DNA of 64,000 nt from Symbiodinium natans (GCA_905221605.1 CAJNDS010002681.1:82501-146500), one strand, 5' to 3'; shown: positions 11,230 through 24,181, counted from the stretch's first letter. Numbers and translations are program-made. Notes: generated by a model not told the origin, from the sequence alone.

Positions 11230-11311
11230 AAACCCTAAACCCTAAACCCTAAACCCTAAACCCTAAACCCTAAACCCTAAACCCTAAACCCTAAACCCTA
11301 AACCCTAAACC
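11230..11311. repeat. Telomere-type tract, CCCTAAA orientation
   Basis: About twelve nearly perfect units. Confidence 0.95.
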
Positions 11312-11640
11312 CCGACAGACCCTGAAGCTTGGAGCGAGGCGCAGGGCTTCTGCAAAGGCCAGCTCTTGAAAAAATGTGTGCCAACACTTCGAAACAAGAA
11401 ACATAATTCTCTCCCAAAACTAGTTTAGGTTTTAGGTTTTAAGTTTTAAGTTTTAGGTTTAAGGCTTTAAGGTTTAGGGTTTAGGGTCGAAGACAAAGAA
11501 GCTCTATACTGGCATTGCTCATTGCTGTGTCTTTTTCAGCGCCTGATAGATGGCTCGGGGCTGAGCCCGACCCGACAGGCCTGAGGGTGCACGTGCGCAT
11601 ATCGATGTGCGTATATACTTCCACGCGGCATTTTGCAGAG

Positions 11641-12800
11641 TTTGGGGCTTAGGGTTTAGGGTTAGGGTTGTAAAGTCTAAAGTTTAATGAGAAAATCAAG
11701 CATCCTCGAACAAAAAAACTCTCCTCATGCCTCAGAAGGTCTCCAACGAATGAGGCTGTTAGTCGGGGAGCTGGGATGACCAGGTGCATTTTTCAAGTGA
11801 CGATGTGCAAATATTCTAATACCCATGTGCCAAGAGAGAACAAGTAACCACACCCTAGACTTTTACCCCGGAAGCCTGGAAACCCTACACCCAAAATTCT
11901 GTAAACTTTAGATCTTCTCAGGACGAAGCCGCAAAGCCTCCTTTCTTTTGGCCGCGAAGTTCTCATGCACGACAGAGTCAAAACGCGGCTCGTCGTTGCT
12001 GATTCCCATGCCTAGGTCCTCCATGCGTCTGTGACAGGATTTTAGAGGGATTTGGGACCCTAAACCCAAAACCCAAAACCCTAAACCCTTCAGGGAGTGA
12101 GGGTTAAGGGTTCAGTCTTCCGGGGTTTTAGGGGCAACCTTGATGACGGTGCGTTTTGTTGAGGGTTCGAGGGTCTTGAAACTAGGCTTTGCGGCCTTGT
12201 GAAAGTCCTCCCGGCACGTGTGCTCTTACGTTGGGCCCCACTTGTGCCCTTTCGTTGGCCTTTACTTGGCCCTCTGTGTGTGTGTGTGTGTTTTATACTT
12301 CCTGGCCCAAAACCAAAGGAAATAAAAGTTGAAACTTTCAGAATAAACTACCTTATAAGAAGCCCAAAAGTTGAAAAGTTGGTTTTTGAGCCAGTAAGTA
12401 TAAGAAGTTGTATCAGTTAAGAAACCAAATTACAGACTGGACCGGGCTTGCATTGTAAAATGCAGGGTCTCCCTAAGATACGTTCCACCGAGCTATGATC
12501 TGTAGAGCCATCCCTAGGCCCACCGCATCCGCGCTGAGTCTAATGTCACCGATTGTGACCCCCATGTTTTTTCTTCAAAGTTTCATGCTTTCTTGAAGGT
12601 TTCATGGGGGTGGGGGGGGTGGGTCGAGGCCGGGAAGGGCTAAGTACGTCTTGCTTACACCTTCTGTGCTTTTTGCTGCCCTCCAACACATTTGCACCTG
12701 AAACCCCCCCCGGTAACTGGAGCACCTCATTTTCCTGGCGCTAGCCGCTAGCACTCCGCAGTCATACTCTGCCATTGTTGTCTCGCGCGACCTTGACGGC
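11641..12800. other. Mainly unique spacer
   Basis: Contains short telomere-type remnants at 11645-11670 and 12055-12090 and a GT run at about 12275. No gene is supported. Confidence 0.5.
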
Positions 12801-12811
12801 TCTAAGTTCCC

Positions 12812-13140
12812 GTGGAAGAGTTAGGAGTCAGCCTGACGCTGCCGCTGGACCAGGATCTGGCGACACTTGAAGCACATGCCTTGCACCCTCACTTTGATTG
12901 CAAAGGACAGAAGCCTCAGCCACAGATTTGCTCCTTGATCCAGTACCACCACTTCTTTTCTGGCTCAAGGCCCGAAAAGCGGCTTTGGCAGGAGCTTGCA
13001 CACATCCCAGCAGCCAAGAACAAGGGCTGAAATACAGCGACTTCTCAACAAGGTCGAACAAGGCTCGAGATACCGCACCGTGCGCAGCGGTGATTTTGAA
13101 CCCTTCCAGCGCGCGACTTCCCACGTCATCCACATCATCA
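12812..13140 (+). pseudogene. Protein-like stretch read in two frames
   Basis: A plus-strand frame is open from about 12812 to its stop at 13030 (contains LPLDQDLATLEAHALHPHF). A second plus frame continues the protein-like sequence through EIQRLLNKVEQGSRYRTVRS to about 13130. This is what a frameshifted coding remnant would look like. The composition is normal and unlike the surrounding repeats. No family is recognised. A family I element follows directly. Confidence 0.25.
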
Positions 13141-13146
13141 TGGGTT

Positions 13147-13298
13147 CCCCTACTACCCCCCCTCTATACCAACCCCTAGGCTTGGTTCCCTCCTAAAAAA
13201 AAACTTAAATTAAGCTGAATTCTCCCTAAGTAGCCTTAATTCTGGGCAGGAACCTACGGGGGTAGTATAAAAGGGGGGGGGGGGGTAGGGGGATACTA
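13147..13298. repeat. Family I palindromic element
   Basis: CCCCTACTACCCCCCCTCTATACC at the left pairs with the GGGGGTAGTATAAAAGGGG region at the right. A poly-G run has expanded inside the right arm. A related element lies at 51538. Confidence 0.6.
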
Positions 13299-14029
13299 AA
13301 CTCGCAACCACAAACCGCTAGGGGGTATTACGAAAGCCCTAAACCCTAAACCCTCAACCCTCAACCCTAGACCCAAAACCCAGTCCTGAGGCTGGACTGT
13401 TGGCTGCACGTCTGCCAAGCCCCTCAAGGCCATGCCGCGACATGCGGACGAAGCAAAGTGGGAATGCTTCCCCATGAGTACCGTCAAAGGAACAACAAGA
13501 GTCAAATACAAAACAAGATCGCCAAACTCCTGGTGTAACAAGCGTGAGAAGTGTAAAGCAAAGTATCGAGAAATTCGCATGATGCTCGTAATCATCTCAC
13601 AGACATGATACGTCAATTAAATCTCGTGGACAAATTGTGGGAAAGCCATCGACCCAACCCTTGCTGCCCTAGAGCCACAGGAGGCACGAGCACGCAGACC
13701 TCTCCTGCAATCCTAGAAGGGAGAAAAAAAACAGTTTAGGGTTTACTTTCTAGGAGAAAAACACAGTTTAGGGTTTAGGGCTTAGGGGTGAAGGTTTAGG
13801 TTGCCCTGCTTGATCTGTGCCCTCGACCCGAGAAAGGAATGGTTTGGGAAGTGCTTGCAGATGTGTGCAGCATACCACTTGGGGCTCACTTCGCTGAGAC
13901 TTTCCTACCCTGGTAGCCCAGGAACTACATCATCGTAAGGGTACCCATTTTGTTGTTGGTCGCTTGATAGCGGGACATTAGAACTTAAAAACATGGCAAA
14001 GGGGCACAAGTGGGCTACCAAGTTATAAA

Positions 14030-14180
14030 CCCCATAAACCCCATTATAAACCCTATAAACCCTATAAACCCTATAAACCCTATAAACCCTCTAAACCCTA
14101 TAAACCCTATAAACCCTATAAACCCTCTAAACCCTATAAACCCTCTAAACCCGATAAACCCTACAAACCCTATAAACCCT
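14030..14180. repeat. Nine-base variant array CCCTATAAA
   Basis: About 16 units of CCCTATAAA with some CCCTCTAAA. It encodes the artefactual Ile-Asn-Pro repeat frame. It is a clean expansion of a non-telomeric variant of the heptamer. Confidence 0.9.
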
Positions 14181-14303
14181 AAACAAGGCTTACGGTTCAG
14201 GGTTGTTAGAAGTTGCCTTGGCGGCTGCCTGGTGTGCCAGGCAGATCCACCTAAGGCCCCAAAAGCCCAGGCTTAGGGCTTTGGAGCTTCGTTCCGAGCT
14301 ACG

Positions 14304-14344
14304 GGTTTAGGGTTTAGGGTTTAGGGTTTAGGGTTTAGGGCTTA
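14304..14344. repeat. Telomere-type tract, TTTAGGG orientation
   Basis: Six units. Confidence 0.95.
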
Positions 14345-14500
14345 AGCTTCGAGATGCCATCATACCCCAAACTTCCATAAACTTGACATCTCTTTCACCG
14401 ATCCCCTCATTGTTTCTTAAGCCCCCCCCCCCCCCCCGGTTCTACATTTTAAGCAAAAGCACACGGGAAACTTCGCAAAAACAAGCCCATGAAAGCTGGT

Positions 14501-14588
14501 ACTATAGGGGCCGAAATATCTTCAATAAGGTTTTGGGGGGAACCAGAGACCATGAGGGAATGCTATTCATTATTATTCCGACCCCCAA
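14501..14588. repeat. Family D palindromic element
   Basis: ACTATAGGGGCCGAAATAT at the left, AAGGTTTTGGGGGGAACC in the middle and TTATTCCGACCCCC at the right. Confidence 0.65.
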
Positions 14589-14699
14589 AAACGACCCCTC
14601 TAATAGCCTGCGAGACCCGTGGCCCTGAGATCCCCTGCCAAGCAGAATGCAGTGACTCGGAGCTTTCCTGTCAGCTCATGGAGTGCAGGGGTGTAGGGA

Positions 14700-14841
14700 T
14701 GTTTAAGGTTAGGGTTTAGGGTTTAGGGTTTAGGGTTTAGGGTTTAGGGTTTAGGGTTTAGGGTTTAGGGTTTAGGGTTTAGGGTTTAGGGTTTAGGGTT
14801 TAGGGTTTAGGGTTTAGGGTTTAGGGTTTAGGGTTTAGGGA
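14700..14841. repeat. Long telomere-type tract, TTTAGGG orientation
   Basis: About twenty units with almost no divergence, so it is among the youngest tracts. Confidence 0.95.
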
Positions 14842-15102
14842 GGTCCGGGGGCTTGGTTTGGGCGGTGGGGGGGAGGGGGTGTGAGGATTCGGGGCTGTTC
14901 TTTTGTTGTGGGGTTGAATGCAAACTAGGCTTTTCTCCAGTAATATAGAACACACTGTAGCCTAGTGAGTATGACCCAAGGCTCTTGCAAGTGATTAACA
15001 CCCTAAGGGCACAACTGGGCATCCTAGAGGGGTATGTGGCATGGACCTTTAGGGTCTATTTGGCACGCCCCTTTGTTTACTATTTACAAAACTTCTTGAA
15101 AG

Positions 15103-15159
15103 TAGTAGTGGTAGTAGTAGTAGTAGTAGTAGGAGTAGTAGGAGTAGGAGTAGGAGTAG

Positions 15160-15219
<60 letters not shown>

Positions 15220-15225
15220 GAGTAG

Positions 15226-15273
<48 letters not shown>

Positions 15274-15274
15274 C
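15103..15274. repeat. TAG/TAC trinucleotide array
   Basis: Uninterrupted AGT triplets with AGG interruptions. The poly-Val, poly-Thr and poly-Tyr frames are artefacts. Confidence 0.95.
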
Positions 15275-15339
15275 AGTAAATGTAGATCCAGCCGGCCAAC
15301 AGCCAGACTTAGGCAAGCACCCTCGCTTCGTGTTTCCTG

Positions 15340-15985
15340 TGACTTGGTAGGGTCCAGAGGTTTGTCGTATGTCCCCTCCCTTCGTCCCTTCGTGTTGTAA
15401 GGGTTTTGTAAGGGCTTTGGAGGTTTGTGTGCTTCCCCTTTCTCGTTCTTATAGGTTTTGGGGGAGCATCAAAATGATTATCATATATGATGTGTTTCCG
15501 TGCTCGTATTATGAGGGCTAGTGCCTGCCCTAGAGGTTTGTCGTATGTCCCCCCGCTTCGTGTTCCTGTGATTTGGTAGGGGGCTAAAGGTTTGTCGTGT
15601 GTCCCCTCCCTTCGTCCCTTCGTGTTGTAAGGGTTTTGGGAGGGTCCTGGAGGTTTGTCGTATGTCCCCTTTGTTCGTGCTTGTAGGGTCTGGGGAGTGT
15701 GTAGATGATAATCACATATCATGTGCTTCCGTGCTCGTATTATGAGGGGCTAGTGATTGGCCTGGAGGTTTGTCAGATGACGCCCCCGCTTCGTGATCCT
15801 GTGATTTGGTAGGGGCCTAAAGGTTTGTAGTGTGTCGCCTCCCTTCATTCCTTCCTATTGTAAGGGTTCTGTGAGGGCCCTGGAGGTTTGTCGTATGTCC
15901 CCTTTCTTCTTGCTTGTAGGGTTTGGGGAGCATCTAGATGATAGAGGTTTGTCGTACGTCGTCTCCCTTCGTCCCTTCGTGTTGT
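15340..15985 (-). repeat. Complex tandem satellite, inverted arm
   Basis: Contains the same modules as the array to the right but on the opposite strand: AGGTTTGTCGTATGTCCCC, CTTCGTGTTGTAAGGGTTTT, GCTCGTATTATGAGGGGCTA. The orientation changes between about 15985 and 16080. Confidence 0.9.
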
Positions 15986-15999
15986 AAGGGTTTTGTGAG

Positions 16000-18900
16000 G
16001 GCCCTGAAGGTCTAGGGCAGTTTCTAGCGCCTCATAGTACGAGCACGGAAGCAAATGATAATGACAATCATCTAGACGCTGCCCAAATCCTACAAGCACG
16101 AAGAAAGGGACATACGGCAAATTTGCAGGGCCCTCACAAAACCCTTACAACAAGAAGGGACGAAGGAAGGGCACATACGACAAACCTCTAGGACCCTCAC
16201 GAAACCCTTACAACACGAAGGGACGAAGGGATTGTATCTAATTTCGTATATGGTAAAATGACATACGACAAATCTCCAGGACCCTAGCAAATGACATGAA
16301 CACGAAGCAGGGAGACATAAAACAAACCTCTAGGGCAGTCACTAGCCCCTCATAATACGAGCACGGAAGCAAATCATATATGATAATCATCTAGACGCTC
16401 CCCACGCCCTACAAGCACGAAGAAAGGAGACATACGATAAATCTTCCAGGTCCAACAAAACCCTTGCAACTCAAAGGGACGAAGGGAGGGGGCACACGAC
16501 AAACCTCTTTAGGCCCCTACCACATCGCAGGAACAGAAAGCGGCGGGACATACGACAAACCTCTATGACAAACACCAGCCCCTCATAATACGAGCACGGA
16601 AGCAAATGATATATGACAGTTTTCTAGAAGATCCCCAAACCCTCTAAGAAGAAAGAAAGGTGACATACGACAAACCTTCCCCCAACAAAGCAATTTCAAC
16701 ACGAAGGGACGAAAGGAGGGGACATTCGACAAGTCTCTGGCCCCTACCAAATCTCAGGAACACGAAGCGTGGGGACATACGACAAATCTCCAAGGGCCCT
16801 CAGAAAAATTTTATCAGCCTTACAACACGAAAGGACGAAGGCAGGGGACATACGACAAACCTGTAGGCCCCTACTACATCACAGGAACAAGGAAGCGGGG
16901 GGGGGGCATACGACAAACCCCTAGGGCAGTCACTAGCCCCTCACAATACGAGCACGGACTCAAGTTATATGTCAGTCGTCTAGACGCTCCCCAAACCCTA
17001 CAAGTGAGAAGAAAGGGGACACACGGCAAATTTGCAGGGCTCTCACAAAAACCCTTGCAACACGAAAGGACGAAGCGAGGGAACGTATGACAAACCTCTA
17101 AGCCCCTACCAAATCACAGGACCAAGGAAACGGGGGGGACAAATGACAAACCTCTAGGACAGCCACTAGCCCCTCATAGTTTGAGCACGGAAGCAAATCA
17201 TATATGACGATCATCTAGACTCTAGACGCTCCCCCAAACCCTACAAGCTCGAAGAAAGTGGATATACGACTAGCCTCCAGGGCCCTCACAAAACCCTTAC
17301 CACCCATACAACGCGAAGGGACGAAGGAAGGGGACATACGACAAACCTCTAGGGCAGTCAGTAACCCCACATAGTACGAGCACGGAAGCAAATGATGTAT
17401 GGTAATCATCTCGACGCTCCTCAAACTCTCCAAGCACGAAGAAAGGGGACACACGACAAACCTTCAAGGCCCAACAAAACCCCTACAACACGAAGGGGCG
17501 AAAGGAGGGGACATACGACAAAGCTCTAAGCCCCTACCAAATCTCAGGAACAGGAATCGGGGGGACATACGACAAACCTCTAGGGCAATCACTAGCCCCT
17601 CACAATACGAGCACGGAATCAAATTATATGTCAGTCGTCTAGACGCTCCCCAAACCCTACAAGTGAGAAGAAAGGGGACACACGGCAAATTTGCAGGGCT
17701 CTCACAAAACCCTTGCAACACGAAAGGACGAAGCGAGGGAACGTATGACAAACCTCTAAGCCCCTACCAAATCACAGGACCAAGGAAACGGGGGGGACAA
17801 ATGACAAACCTCTATGACAGTCACTAGCCCCTCATAGTTTGAGCACGGAAGCAAATCATATATGACGATCATCTAGACTCTAGACGCTCCCCCCAAACCC
17901 TACAAGCTCGAAGAAAGTGGATATACGACTAGCCTCCAGGGCCCTCACAAAACCCTTACCACCCATACAACGCGAAGGGACGAAGGAAGGGGACATACGA
18001 CAAACCTCTAGGGCAGTCACTAACCCCACATAGTACGAGCACGGAAGCAAATGATGTATGGTAATCATCTCGACACTCCTCAATTCTCCAAGCTCGAAGA
18101 AAGGGGACACACGACAAACCTTCAAGGCCCAACAAACCCTACAACACGAAGGGGCGAAAGGAGGGGACATACGACAAAGCTCTAGGCCCCTACCAAAGCT
18201 CAGGAACAGGAATCGGGGGGACATACGACAAACCTCTAGGGCGATCACTAGCCCCTCACAATACGAGCGCGGAATCGAATTATATATATATATATATCAG
18301 TCGTCTAGGCTCCCCAAACCCTACAAGCACGAAGAAAGGGGACACACGCAAACATCCCACGAAGGAACGAAGGGAGAGGAATTACGACAAACCTCTAGAC
18401 CCCTACCAAATCATAGGAATACGAAGCGGGGGGGCACACGAGAAATCTTTAGGGCAATCAATACCCTCATAGCGACTGCGGAAGCAAATGATATATGATA
18501 ATCATCTAGACACTCCCCAAACCCTGCAAGCACGAACAAAGGGGACATACGAAAAACCTCCAGAGCGCTCACGAAACCCTTACAACACGAAGGGACGAAG
18601 GGAGGGGACAAAAGATAAACCTCTAGGCCCCTCCCAACTCACAGGAACACGAAGCAGGGGGGCATACGACAAACCTCTAGGGCAGTCAATAGCCCTCAAA
18701 ATACGACCACAGAAGCAAATGTCTTATGACAATCATCTAGATGCCAAGAAAGGGGACACACGACAAACCTGTAGGCCCCTACTACATCACAGGAACAAGT
18801 GGAGGGCATACGACAAACCTCTAGGGCAGTCACTAGCCCCGCACAATACGAGCCCGGAATCAAATTACATATGTCAGTCGTCTAGACGCTCCCCAAACCC

Positions 18901-20390
18901 TACAAGCAAGAAGAAAAGGGACATACGGCAAATTTGCCGGGCTCTCACAAAACCCTTGCAACACGAAAGGACGAAGCGAGGGAACGTATGACAAACCTCT
19001 AAGCCCCTACCAAATCACAGGACCAAGGAAACGGGGGGGACAAATGACAAACCTCTATGACAGTCACTAGCCCCTCATAGTTTGAGCACGTAAGCAAATC
19101 ATATATGACGATCATCTAGACTCTAGACGCTCCCCCCCAAACCCTACAAGCTCGAAGAAAGTGGATATACGACTAGCCTCCAGGGCCCTCACAAAACCCT
19201 TACCACCCATACAACGCGAAGGGACGAAGGAAGGGGACATACGACAAACCTCTAGGGCAGTCACTAACCCCACATAGTACGAGCACGGAAGCAAATGATG
19301 TATGGTAGTCATCTCGACGCTCCTCAAACTCTCCAAGCACGAAGAAAGGGGACACACGACAAGCCTTCAAGGCCCAACAAAACCCCTACAACACGAAGGG
19401 GCGAAAGGAGGGGACATACGACAAAGCTCTAGGCCCCTACCAAATCTCAGGAACAGGAAATGGGGGGGACATACGACAAACCTCTAGGGCGATCACTAGC
19501 CCCTCACAATACGAGCGCGGAATCGAATTATATATATATATATATATATATCAGTCGTCTAGGCTCCCCAAACCCTACAAGCACGAAGAAAGGGGACACA
19601 CGCAAACATCCCACGAAGGAACGAAGGGAGAGGAATTACGACAAACCTCTAGACCCCCACCAAATCACAGGAATACGAAGCGGGGGGGGCACACGAGAAA
19701 TCTTTAGGGCAATCAATACCCTCATAGCGACTGCGGAAGCAAATGATATATGATAATCATCTAGACACTCCCTCAACCCTACAAGCACGAACAAAGGGGA
19801 CATATGAAAAACCTCCAGAGCGCTCACGAAACCCTTACAATACGAAGGGACGAAGGGAGGGGACAAAAGATAAACCTCTAGGCCCCTCCCAACTCACAGG
19901 AACACGAAGCAGGGGGGCATACGACAAACCTCTAGGGCGGTCAATAGCCCTCATAATACGACCACGGAAGCAAATGACTTATGATGACAATCATCTAGAC
20001 GCCAAGAAAGGGAACATACGACAAACCTCCAAGGCCGAATGCAACCCTCACAACACGAAGGGACGAAGGGAGGGGACATATGACAAGCCTCTGGCCCCTA
20101 CCAAATCTCAGGAACACGAAGCGGGGGAATATACAACAAACCTCTAGGGCAGCCACTAACCCCTCATAGTACGAGCGCGGAAGGAATGATTTTTGACAAT
20201 TATCTAGACAATCCCCAAACCCTACAAGCACGAAGAAATCGGACATGCGACAAACCTCTGGGGCCCTCACAAAACCCTTACAACACGAACGAAGAAAACA
20301 ACTCATACAAACCTCTGGGCCCCTACCAAATCACAACAACACGAAGCGGGGGGACATACGACTAACCTCTAGGGCAGTCACTAACCCCTC
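16000..20390 (+). repeat. Complex tandem satellite, direct arm with higher-order repeats
   Basis: About 4.4 kb of repeating modules: GGGGACATACGACAAACCTC, CACTAGCCCCTCATAATACG, ATCATCTAGACGCTCCCCAA and CAACACGAAGGGACGAAGG. A unit of about 661 bp is seen at 16910 and again at 17573. A larger unit of about 1.24 kb (17573-18800) recurs at 18800-20040. The open frames of 60-170 codons on both strands are simply phases of this repeat and are not genes. Confidence 0.93.
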
Positions 20391-20735
20391 AAGATGGGGG
20401 GTGAAAGGGATTATGGGAGATGATGGGGAATGATGATGGGGGATGATGGGGGATGATGCGGGATGATGGGAGATGATGGGGGATGATGGGGAATGATGGG
20501 GGATGACGCGGGATGAGAGACATGATGGGGCATGATAGGGGCTGATCGGGGACGATGATGGGGGCCTGATGGGGGATGATGGTGGATGATGGGGGGGTGA
20601 AAGGGATTATGAGAGATGACGGGGAATGATGATGGGAGATGATGGGGGATGATTGGGGGATGATGGGGCATGATGGGGGATGAGAGAAACGATGGGAGAT
20701 GATGCGGGGTGATGTGGGATGGGCAATGAGCGGGT
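20391..20735. repeat. GATGGGGGAT-type minisatellite
   Basis: Tandem ten- to twelve-base units, mainly ATGGGGGATG with ATGGGAGATG variants. The minus-strand Pro/Ile/His-rich frames are artefacts. Confidence 0.93.
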
Positions 20736-20759
20736 ATGTCTGAAATCCTGGAAAAGACA

Positions 20760-23500
20760 AATCCCGGGGTTTGATTTTGAAGGGTTTTAATTCTTTTTCG
20801 GCATCTTAACTTTTTATGAACTCCTTACACCATCAAATCCGGTATTTGATTTTTGTTAAGGGTTTCAAGGATATTACCCTAAACCCTAAACCCTAAACCC
20901 TAAACCCTAAACCCTAAACCCTAAACCCTAAACCCTAAACCCTAAACCCTAAACCCTAAACCGAACCCCGGGATTTAGTTCTTTAAGGATTTCAATGATT
21001 TTTTGGGCATTTTAAATTTCATGAAATCCTTGAAAAATTAAATCCCGGGATTTAGTTTTTCAAGGATTTCAAGGATTTCATAAACTTTAAATACCGGAGC
21101 TCCTGCAAAAGCAAACGCCCCCCTCCCCACTCAGAGTACGGGAAGACCACGCGGATTTTAAAATTTATGAAATCCTTGAAATCCTTGAAAAATCAAATCC
21201 CGGGATTTAATTCTTCAAGGGTTTCATAAAATTTAAAATGCCCAAAAAAGCCTTGAAATCCTTAAAATATTAAATCCCGGGATTTGATTTTTTAAGGATT
21301 TCAAGGATTTTTGGGGCATTTTAAATTTTATGAAATCCTTGAAAAATTAAATCCCGGGATTTGATTTTTCAAGGATTTCAAGGACTTCATAAAATTTAAA
21401 TACCGGAACTCCTGCAAAAGCAAACCCCCCCCCTCCCCTCTCAGAGTACGGGAAGACCACGCGGATTTTCAAATTTATGAAATCCTTGAAATCCTTGAAA
21501 AATCAAATCCCGGGATTTGATTTTTCAAGGATTTCATGAAATTTAAAATGCCCAAAAAATCCTTGAAATCCTTAAAAAAATCAAATCCCGGGATTTAATA
21601 TTTTAAGGATTTCAAGGATTTTTTGGGCATTTTCAATTTCATGAAATCCTTGAAAAATTAAATCCCGGGATTTAATTTTTCAAGGATTTCAAGGATTTCA
21701 TAAAATTTAAATACCGGAACTCCTGCAAAAGCAAACCCCCCCTCCCCACTCAGAGTACGGGAAGACCACGCGGATTTTAAAATTTATGAAATCCTTGAAA
21801 TCCTTGAAAAATCAAATCCCGGGATTTGATTTTTTTTCAAGGATTTCATAAAATTTAAAATGCCAAAAAAACCCTTGAAATCCTTAAAATATTAAATCCC
21901 GGGATTTGATTTTTTAAGGATTTCAAGGATTTTTTGGGCATTTTAAATTTCATGAAATCCTTGAAAAATTAAATCCCGGGATTTAATTTTTCAAGGATTT
22001 CAAGGATTTCATAAAATATAAATACCGGAACTCCTGCAAAAGCAAACCCCCCCCCTCCCCACTCAGAGTACGGGAAGACCACGCGGATTTTAAAATTTAT
22101 GAAATCCTTGAAATCCTTGAAAAATCAAATCCCGGGATTTAATTTTTCAAGGATTTCATCAAATTTACAATGCCCAAAAAATCCTTGAAATCCTTAAAAT
22201 ATTAAATCCCGGGATTTGATTTTTTAAGGATTTCAAGGATTTTTTGGGCATTTTAAATTTGATGAAATCCTTGAAAAATTAAATCCCGGGATTTGATTTT
22301 TCAAGGGTTTCAAGGACTTCATAAAATTTAAATACCGGAACTCCTGCAAAAGCAAACCCCCCCCCCTCCCCTCTCAGAGTACGGGAAGACCACGCGGATT
22401 TTAAAATTTATGAAATCCTTGAAATCCTTGAAAAATTAAATCCCGGGATTTGATTTTTCAAGGATTTCATAAAATTTAAAATGCCAAAAAAACCCTTGAA
22501 ATCCTTAAAATATTAAATCCCGGGATTTGATTTTTTAAGGATTTCAAGGAATTTTTGGGCATTTTAAATTTCATGAAATCCTTGAAAAATTAAATCCCGG
22601 GATTTAATTTTTCAAGGATTTCAAGGATTTCATAAAATTTAAATACCGGAACTCCTGCAAAAGCAAACCCCCCCCTCCCCACTCAGAGTACGGGAAGACC
22701 ACGCGGATTTTAAAATTTATGAAATCCTTGAAATCCTTGAAAAATCAAATCCCGGGATTTAATTTTTCAAGGATTTCATAAAATTTAAAATGCCCAAAAA
22801 ATCCTTGAAATCCTTAAAATATTAAATCCCGGGATTTGATTTTTTTAAATTTCATGAAATCCTTGAAAAATCAAATCCCGGGATTTAATTTTTCAAGGAT
22901 TTCAAGGTTTTCATAAAATTTAAATACCGGAACTCCTGCAAAAGCAAACCCCCCCTCCCCACTCAGAGTACGGGAAGACCACGCGGATTTTAAAATTTAT
23001 GAAATCCTTGAAATCCTTGAAAAATCAAATCCCGGGATTTAATTTTTCAAGGATTTCATAAAATTTAAAATGCCCAAAAAATCCTTGAAATCCTTAAAAT
23101 ATTAAATCCCGGGATTTGATTTTTTTAAGGATTTCAAGGGTTTTTTGGGCATTTTAAATTTCATGAAATCCTTGAAAAATCAAATCCCGGGATTTAATTT
23201 TTCAAGGATTTCAAGGATTTCATAAATTTTAAAATCCGCGTGGTCTTCCCCGTACTCTGAGTGGGGAGGGGGGCGGTTTGCTTTTGCAGGAGTTCCGGTA
23301 TTTAAATTTTATGAAATCCTTGAAATCCTTGAAAAATTAAATCCCGGGATTTGATTTTTCAAGGATTTCATAAAATTTTAAATGCCCAAAAAATCCTTGA
23401 AATCCTTAAAATATTAAATCCCGGGATATGATTTTTCTAAGGATTTCAAGGATTTTTTGGGCATTTTAAATTTCATGAAATCCTTGAAAATCAAATCTAG
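20760..23500. repeat. ~311 bp satellite of CCCGGG-centred palindromes
   Basis: The marker ACTCCTGCAAAAGCAAAC recurs near 21091, 21402, 21714, 22023, 22336, 22646 and 22928, giving a period of about 311. Each monomer carries three arms such as CAAATCCCGGGATTTG flanked by CCTTGAAA/TTTCAAGG arms, so almost the entire monomer is self-complementary. The last copy of the unique 60-base block (about 23230-23300) is inverted. Confidence 0.95.
20875..20963. repeat. Telomere-type tract inside the satellite margin
   Basis: About twelve perfect CCCTAAA units directly before the first CCCGGG palindrome. Confidence 0.95.
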
Positions 23501-23572
23501 GGATTTCCCCGGCGGCAAAAGAGGCGTGCCAAATAGACCCTAAAGGTCCTACGTACAGAGGGGTATATTTTG

Positions 23573-23622
<50 letters not shown>
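23573..23622. repeat. CT microsatellite
   Basis: About 25 CT units with one TTT interruption, followed by a G-rich run. Confidence 0.95.
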
Positions 23623-23626
<4 letters not shown>

Positions 23627-24090
23627 GGGGGGAGGGAGGGGGGGGCGGGTAGAGATTCTGTGGTGGCTGTTCAAAATGTCTGTCCCCAAAATAATTAACC
23701 ATAGGTAGGTTCCATTTCGACAGAGATCCCCTTTTAGGGGGCACATCCTTTCAAAAGACCTTGAACAACCCCTAAACCCCGACCCAACCTCCGTGTCTGA
23801 CTTCGGTTTAGCCTTCTAGGGTTTAGGGTTACCCTAAACCCTAAACCCTAAACTTCAAGCTTAGGGCTTATGCCTCCAAACCGGCGGTGCCAGAGGCGCA
23901 AAGCCATTGCCTTATAGGGGCAATACTGGGACTATTGTAATTTACTTGTTAGGGGGGGTTTAGGGTTTAGGGCTTAGGGTTTAGGGGTCCTTAAGCAGAT
24001 AGTAGTCAATCCCGAAGCCACGGTTTGCACAGCACGAGGCTTCCTGATCCTTTTGCGAAAGGGTTCGGGCATTTTGTAATGTGCCTTGCA

Positions 24091-24181
24091 TATGGGGGGC
24101 ACCTTACTGGGATCCTTAGTTGAAGGCAATCCTACGATTTGGGGTCTATATTGGGGGGTCCCCTATTTTCGCAAAGCCCCA
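24091..24181. repeat. Family C palindromic element
   Basis: CACCTTACTGGGATCCTTAG, GATTTGGGGTCTATATTGGG and GGTCCCCTATTTTCGCAAA are in family order. Confidence 0.75.

Noticed and set aside
15309-20306. About twenty open frames of 60-170 codons on both strands
   Set aside because: They are phases of the tandem satellite, recur with the repeat period, and occur equally on both strands.
20389-20760. Pro/Ile/His-rich minus-strand frames
   Set aside because: They are translations of the ATGGGGGATG minisatellite.
20760-23500. CRISPR-like array
   Set aside because: Direct repeats and regular spacing are present, but the 'spacers' are identical and palindromic. This is a satellite.
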